Translations under genes and position numbers: made by a program
Notes under the pieces: generated by a model
What the model was told of the DNA's origin: nothing
Database searches by the model: none
Seen by the model: only the letters and a program-made list of their open reading frames with translations
In this document: positions 59,663 through 64,000 of the stretch, piece after piece
Layout of the letters: the number at the start of each line of letters is the position of its first letter
Numbering within the stretch: the first letter of the stretch is position 1
Assembly (NCBI GenBank): GCA_902799345.1
Contig: CADBZW010000009.1
Span: 1 to 64,000 of the forward strand
Direction: 5' to 3'
DNA length: 64,000 nt
DNA from: an uncultured Bacteroidia bacterium
Lineage (GTDB): Bacteria > Bacteroidota > Bacteroidia > Bacteroidales > F082

Positions 59663-61072
59663 TTACACCAATCCTCTCGCCGACAGCTTCAGCCAGTTCC
59701 AGACGACCAACGCCACGAAGAGTACACCGCAGTACACATAGAAGATTTTCAGGTCTTTACGTCGTAAGTGCGTCATCGCATAGGCACCCATGAGCATGAT
59801 GATGGGCACGGCTGGCTCGTGATAACGCTCCGAGTTGGCGGCAAAGGAAAACATGATTAATGTCAGATACGAAAGCTCGTAGGCGCCAATCAAACTGAAA
59901 TCGCGCCATTTCTTTTGCCTGAACGCAATGACGATGGCCAGCATGGCAAAAAAGGCCACGAAATTGGTCACGTAGGTGCTGCCGTGGATCATCTTGTTGT
60001 GGTCGGGGGCCTCCTCCACCATGGGAGCCAAAGGAAGCACGAACGCGCCAGGCGCCAAAATCCAGCTCTGAGCCAACTGGCTATGACTGAAGCCCATCGT
60101 CTCGTATTTGTTGGAATTGTAGTCCAAATCCGTGAACTTGTAACGGTAAATCAACCTCATCTCACGCCCTATGGGAGAGAACAAAAACGCGAAAAACACC
60201 ACCACGACGGCAGCGGCAGTGATGATTTTACCTTTCTTGCCCACCAAATCTTTTGAAGAGACCAACACAAAGACCAAAAACGAGAATATCAGGCACATGC
60301 CAAGGATGGTGCGGAAGCCAAAAGCCAAGCCCGTGAACAAGATGGGGCTAAAGACATTCCAGAAGGTGTATCTCTTGCTTCGGATGAGGTAATCCATGCG
60401 CTCAAGGGCCATGACCGAAACGAAAATCATCTCCATCTCCTTGGTGTGTAAACCGCAGATCTGAACCAAAATAGGGGTAAACACACACATCACGGCAGCC
60501 AGACGACCCGTGCGCTCGCCGAAGGTGCGCGAACCCAGTTTCCATACCGCGATGCAAAGATAGGCGCTCATGGCGGCCTTAAAGAGTCTCGGCACCAGCC
60601 AACTACGGCCAAAGATAGTATAAAGTAAGGTGAGCCAAAGGATATACCCTTGGTCGGACCAGCCCATCATATAGGCATTCAAATACTTGAAAATGTAGAT
60701 GACATGTCCATGACGCACGCACTTCGAGAGATAGGATGCAATGGTATGGTAACTGATGCTATCGCCCGCGGCATACTCAAAGGCTATGCCTGTTTCCCAA
60801 TAGTAATAGTAGCACATCACAAAGGCATAGACCGCCCTGATGGCGAAGGCCGTAAAGAAAACCTTGCGCCAGAACTTCTTTGGCTCGTCGTTTTTCCAAC
60901 GGGGGTAGAAAATGGTGGTCAGCACAAAGAAAAACAGCACCTCGCCCATGCCCCACAGTATCCATTTCCATTGTAAGGCATATTCACGGAAGGCTATGCT
61001 GATGACGAGTAAGGCCAGAAGATATAGCCCAGCGCCGATGAAGCTAATATGTCGCAGCAGTTTGGTGCTCAT
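59663..61072 (-). CDS. Polytopic membrane protein, GT39/ArnT-like glycosyltransferase candidate
   Basis: This 469-residue protein has about 11-12 membrane helices. A first periplasmic loop contains FEYAAGDSISYHTIASYLSK with an acidic residue in the place used by GT-C enzymes, then LTLLYTIFGRSWLVPRLFKA and GLHTKEMEMIFVSVMALERM. The pattern fits the dolichyl/undecaprenyl-phosphate-sugar transferase-like families (GT39/GT83 type), acting on the outer face. The family match is by topology rather than motif. It stands alone between tRNA-Cys and the lipoproteins, apart from the main polysaccharide locus. Confidence 0.65.
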   Translation of the reverse strand: MSTKLLRHISFIGAGLYLLALLVISIAFREYALQWKWILWGMGEVLFFFVLTTIFYPRWKNDEPKKFWRKVFFTAFAIRAVYAFVMCYYYYWETGIAFEYAAGDSISYHTIASYLSKCVRHGHVIYIFKYLNAYMMGWSDQGYILWLTLLYTIFGRSWLVPRLFKAAMSAYLCIAVWKLGSRTFGERTGRLAAVMCVFTPILVQICGLHTKEMEMIFVSVMALERMDYLIRSKRYTFWNVFSPILFTGLAFGFRTILGMCLIFSFLVFVLVSSKDLVGKKGKIITAAAVVVVFFAFLFSPIGREMRLIYRYKFTDLDYNSNKYETMGFSHSQLAQSWILAPGAFVLPLAPMVEEAPDHNKMIHGSTYVTNFVAFFAMLAIVIAFRQKKWRDFSLIGAYELSYLTLIMFSFAANSERYHEPAVPIIMLMGAYAMTHLRRKDLKIFYVYCGVLFVALVVWNWLKLSARGLV

Positions 61073-61084
61073 AATATAGGTCCT

Positions 61085-61112
61085 GTAGAGACGCGGCGCG
61101 CCACGTCTCTAC
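61085..61112. repeat. GTAGAGACG palindrome, copy 2
   Basis: GTAGAGACG and CGTCTCTAC are separated by CGGCGCGCCA. The 28-base element is identical to 62218-62245 and related to the perfect palindrome at 53072. Confidence 0.85.
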
Positions 61113-61121
61113 AATGAATCA

Positions 61122-62198
61122 TTATTTTGTTTGAAATACGCCTTCCACGCCGTGACGTTTCTTGGCAGCGCGCATCAACAACGATTTTTCTCCCAGTGTA
61201 ATCGTTCCCACCTTGCGCATGTCGGCACGCTCCCAGAAGTTGGGCTTGTATTCATGATGGAAACGGAACAGCTCTTCCGATGCCGTCAGCACGTTGACGC
61301 TATAGTTTTCCAACGAATCCGAAACCAGGTCAAATTCAATATAAAGGCTGCGATTGGCTGCATTATAATCGTAGGTAAACGTATAGTAGACTACGGAATC
61401 ATTATGATGATCCCTTTGCACGCCGTGGCCGTCCTCGAAGAAATACATCCTATAACCCGTCGTGGTGTCGTAGGGGTTAAATTCCCAGTGTCTGTACGAG
61501 TCTTCAATCATTTGGCCGAAATAGTCGGTGTTCCAACGTTCCAACTTAGAGACGCCGAAAACCATGTTGAAGATTTCATCAAACTCAAGTTTGTTTTGAG
61601 AGAGGAACACTTTTGCCGTGGTAAAACCATGCTCGGAAGTGAGGGTGAACGACGAGCTTCTGTAGTCAGAACCTTCGTAGGGTTGCACCGAAATGGCTAG
61701 GCTGCCACTATTTTCCCCCGACATGGGCGAAACCGTGTACCAATCCGCATCGTCGTCAATGGTGACCGTCCATTTGCAGTTGGAAGTGACTTCTATGGTC
61801 TTGGTTTCGGCTTCTTTCGGGAACCACAGTTCGTATTTCGACAACTCGATGACTTCTTTTTTCTGCGTCACTTTCACCGTGACTGAAGCCTTCCCCTTGG
61901 CCGAAACGATGGTAAACGATGAATTTCTATATTCCTGTCCTTCCATCGGTTGCACCACAATGGTCAACTGTCCTTGGTTGTCGTTGGCGCTTGTCGTGGG
62001 CGAAACGGTAAACCAATCGGCGTTGTCGTCAATGCTCAGCGTCCAGTCGCAGTTGGCGGTGATGTCTAGGGTTTTGGTGTCGCCTGCCTCCGAAACCAAC
62101 AAATCGTAGGCCGAAAGGGTGATGGTCTCTTTCTTGCAACCTGTAAGGCCAAGCATCGCCAAGGCGATGATGGCGAGAATCAAATTCTTTGTTTTCAT
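61122..62198 (-). CDS. Lipoprotein with two BACON domains
   Basis: This is a 358-residue protein with a lipoprotein signal (LILAIIALAMLGLTGCKK, lipid Cys at 21). Two BACON domains follow: SAYDLLVSEAGDTKTLDITA with NCDWTLSIDDNADWFTVSP and LSKYELWFPKEAETKTIEVT with NCKWTVTIDDDADWYTVSP. The last 160 residues are a conserved domain (ERWNTDYFGQMIEDSYRHWE, YDTTTGYRMYFFEDGHGVQ) shared with the next gene. BACON domains are thought to bind carbohydrate or mucin. It is probably anchored at the outer membrane. The C-terminal domain is unassigned. Confidence 0.9.
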   Translation of the reverse strand: MKTKNLILAIIALAMLGLTGCKKETITLSAYDLLVSEAGDTKTLDITANCDWTLSIDDNADWFTVSPTTSANDNQGQLTIVVQPMEGQEYRNSSFTIVSAKGKASVTVKVTQKKEVIELSKYELWFPKEAETKTIEVTSNCKWTVTIDDDADWYTVSPMSGENSGSLAISVQPYEGSDYRSSSFTLTSEHGFTTAKVFLSQNKLEFDEIFNMVFGVSKLERWNTDYFGQMIEDSYRHWEFNPYDTTTGYRMYFFEDGHGVQRDHHNDSVVYYTFTYDYNAANRSLYIEFDLVSDSLENYSVNVLTASEELFRFHHEYKPNFWERADMRKVGTITLGEKSLLMRAAKKRHGVEGVFQTK

Positions 62199-62217
62199 TG
62201 GTTTATGGTTTTAACAG

Positions 62218-62245
62218 GTAGAGACGCGGCGCGCCACGTCTCTAC
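62218..62245. repeat. GTAGAGACG palindrome, copy 3
   Basis: This is a 28-base element identical to 61085-61112. The two copies bracket the first BACON lipoprotein gene. Confidence 0.85.
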
Positions 62246-62252
62246 AGGGTTA

Positions 62253-63065
62253 TCAATCCATATTAAATATCGGTCCGCCTTCCTTGCGCTTGGCGACAAT
62301 CTGGCGGAGTTTTGCCTCTTCTTGAGGGGTATATTCGCCTATCTTGCGCATGTCGGCACGCTCCCAGAAGTCGGTCTTGTATTCATGGATGAAACGATAC
62401 AACGAGTCGCTGGCCGTCAGCACCTGCGGGGCATAACTCTCGGGCGCATCGGTGACGGTTTCAAAATCGATGTGCAAGATCTGGTCAACGGGGTTGTACT
62501 CGTAAGTAAAAGCATAGTAAACCGCCGTGTCATTATGATGGTCACGCTGAACGCCCTGGCCATCTTCAAGGAAATACATCATATAGCCCGTGGCGGTGTC
62601 ATACGGATCAAAGGTGTAGTGTTTGTAGGAATCCTCGATGATCTGTCCGAAATAGTCGGTGTTCCAATGCTCGAGTTCCATCACACCAAAGATTTTGTTT
62701 ACCATGCCGTCGAAATCGAGCTTGTTTTGTGAGACGAAAATCGTGCGGCGGACGTGTCCGTTAGGCACCGTGATAAAGAAAGACGAGGCGCGGTAATCGC
62801 AATCCTCCATGGCGTCAACGGTGATGGTGATGGTGCCGTCTTTTTCTCCACTCATGGTGCTAATGGTGTACCAGTCGGCATCATCGTTTTTCACCACGGT
62901 CCATTTGCAGTTGGCGGTGATTTCCAATGTTTTGGTTCCAGGATCAACGCCAAAATACAGGTTGTTTGTGGATACCCTTAAGCTATATTGCTTCCCACAG
63001 CCAACGAGACCTGCTGCAGCGACGACCAATAAGGCCATCATCATAAAGATGTTTCTTTTTTTCAT
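62253..63065 (-). CDS. Lipoprotein with one BACON domain, paralogue of the neighbour
   Basis: This 270-residue protein has a lipoprotein signal (MALLVVAAAGLVGCGKQ), one BACON domain (TNNLYFGVDPGTKTLEITAN, CKWTVVKNDDADWYTISTMS) and the same C-terminal domain as the adjacent gene (EHWNTDYFGQIIEDSYKHYT, YDTATGYMMYFLEDGQGVQ, RDHHNDTAVYYAFTYEY). The genes are a local duplication with loss or gain of one BACON unit. The ATG at 63063-63065 follows a TACTTTTG -7 element (complement of 63089-63096). Confidence 0.9.
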   Translation of the reverse strand: MKKRNIFMMMALLVVAAAGLVGCGKQYSLRVSTNNLYFGVDPGTKTLEITANCKWTVVKNDDADWYTISTMSGEKDGTITITVDAMEDCDYRASSFFITVPNGHVRRTIFVSQNKLDFDGMVNKIFGVMELEHWNTDYFGQIIEDSYKHYTFDPYDTATGYMMYFLEDGQGVQRDHHNDTAVYYAFTYEYNPVDQILHIDFETVTDAPESYAPQVLTASDSLYRFIHEYKTDFWERADMRKIGEYTPQEEAKLRQIVAKRKEGGPIFNMD

Positions 63066-63106
63066 GTCGTTTCGTTTGATTAATCGTGCAAAAGTACACA
63101 TTTTTC

Positions 63107-64000
63107 TTAATACCGTCTTTTTTGTCTCGACTTCTTGGGTAGCGTATCTGCCAACAACTCGAAATCCATCCTGTGCTTGAAGAGGTCGACGGCCTTCACG
63201 CGGATGCGCACCTCGTCGCCCAACTGGATGATGCGGCCCGTCTCCTGCCCGATGACGCGGAAGTTGTCGTCGTCGAGGTAATAGTAGTCGCCAGGGAGGT
63301 CCTCATAGCGCACCAAGCCTTCGCATTTGTTGCCTTTCAGCTCGACGAACAAGCCCCATTTGCTCACGCCCGACACCAAGCCTTCAAACACCTGTCCGAT
63401 CTTATCTTGCAGATATTCAGCTTGTTTATATTTGATGCTCTGGCGTTCCATCTCCTCGGCTTGCTTCTCCATCTCGCTGGCGTGTACACACATCTCCTCA
63501 TATTCCTTCTTGTTGACCGAGCCTTGGTTTTCGATGAGATACCTCTCTATTAATCGGTGTACCATCAGGTCGGGATAGCGACGGATGGGCGAGGTGAAAT
63601 GGGTGTAATAGTCGAAAGCGAGGCCATAGTGCCCGATGTTGTCGGTGCTGTAGACGGCCTTGGCCATGGTGCGCAGCGCGACGGTCTGGATGAGGTTCTT
63701 CTCACCCTTTCCTTCCACGTCTTCAAAGAGTTTGTTGTAGGAGTTCACCAAGGTGGTACGGTTGCTGAGGTTCATGGTATAGCCCAGGCGCGAAATCAGC
63801 AGCATGAACTTGTTGAGTTTCTCGGGATTAGGCTCGTCGTGGACACGATAGACGAAGGTGTAGTTGCTCCACTTGCTGCCCGTCATGCCGAAAGTCTCGG
63901 CCACGGTACGGTTGGCGAGCAGCATGAAGTCCTCGATTAATTCGTGACTCTCGTTCTGCACGCGCACATAGGTGTCGATAGGTTTCTTGTTCTCGTCAAG
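63107..64000 (-). CDS. rnr: Ribonuclease R, C-terminal part (cut by window edge)
   Basis: The frame runs from the window edge (64000, reading LDENKKPIDTYVRVQNESHE) to a stop at 63107, giving about 298 residues. These are the end of the RNB catalytic domain (LAFDYYTHFTSPIRRYPDLM, VHRLIERYLIEN) and an S1 RNA-binding domain (FEGLVSGVSKWGLFVELKGN). Its N-terminal cold-shock domains lie beyond the window. It is a 3'-5' exoribonuclease that degrades structured RNA. It is followed by a 40-base gap before the BACON gene. Confidence 0.95.
   Translation of the reverse strand, partial: LDENKKPIDTYVRVQNESHELIEDFMLLANRTVAETFGMTGSKWSNYTFVYRVHDEPNPEKLNKFMLLISRLGYTMNLSNRTTLVNSYNKLFEDVEGKGEKNLIQTVALRTMAKAVYSTDNIGHYGLAFDYYTHFTSPIRRYPDLMVHRLIERYLIENQGSVNKKEYEEMCVHASEMEKQAEEMERQSIKYKQAEYLQDKIGQVFEGLVSGVSKWGLFVELKGNKCEGLVRYEDLPGDYYYLDDDNFRVIGQETGRIIQLGDEVRIRVKAVDLFKHRMDFELLADTLPKKSRQKRRY

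Overview
The window looks like a chromosomal segment of a Bacteroidota bacterium, probably Bacteroidales. The signs are BACON-domain lipoproteins, an M28 peptidase with a type IX secretion sorting tail, a DUF4954 protein, genes without Shine-Dalgarno sites, and promoters of the TTG-(about 19)-TAnnTTTG type (for example 52342-52349, 58337-58344, complement 2330-2337 and 59615-59622). Nearly everything from 1 to 52 kb lies on the minus strand. Both strands are used after 52 kb, where the genes look like housekeeping genes.

Layout. (1) 13-2308: a translationally coupled three-gene cassette (Cas2-fold-like small protein, AAA/DUF3696-type ATPase, unknown protein) with its own promoter. (2) 2706-28316: a long, mostly AT-rich surface polysaccharide operon. 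It encodes a TagD-like cytidylyltransferase, a Wzx-like flippase, a complete acyl-ACP pathway (two ACPs, two KAS III, two SDRs, an acyl ligase, a malonyltransferase), duplicated GNAT-LicD pairs, three ATP-grasp enzymes, a CapA-like protein, a Wzy-like polymerase, an MBOAT/SGNH pair, three glycosyltransferases, a frameshifted hexapeptide acetyltransferase, a polysaccharide deacetylase and the initiating phosphoglycosyl transferase. (3) 28561-33543: an accessory stretch with a TIR-like effector, a GC-rich structured spacer, a coupled cassette of three poorly known genes, a truncated epimerase fragment and a DUF234-type ATPase. (4) 33632-50285: sugar-nucleotide genes (short and long UDP-sugar dehydrogenases, UDP-glucuronate-epimerase-like, rfbA, wecB, oxidoreductase, nagB, DUF4954, rfbB, galE). 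They are interrupted by three four-helix-bundle genes, pnuC and a KDRWG repeat protein, and the spaces are filled by several families of short palindromic or tandem repeats, some of which lie in frame inside genes. (5) 50456-64000: DNA methyltransferase, tsaB, M28 peptidase, AsmA-like protein, gltX, Fic protein, tRNA-Cys, a membrane glycosyltransferase-like protein, two paralogous BACON lipoproteins and a partial RNase R.

How the genes fit together. Region 4 would supply dTDP-, UDP- and uronic-acid sugars. Region 2 would build a lipid-linked repeat unit, decorate it (phospho-alcohol by LicD/TagD, amino acids by ATP-grasp enzymes, acyl groups by the ACP pathway, MBOAT and GNATs), flip it and polymerise it. 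No Wza/Wzc-type export gene and no UpxY-type regulator is seen here. The strongest candidates for undescribed biology are the Cas2-like/ATPase cassette, the acyl-ACP module inside the glycan locus, the repeat-bounded four-helix-bundle genes, the palindromes read as protein inside genes, and the unknown three-gene cassette next to the TIR-like effector.
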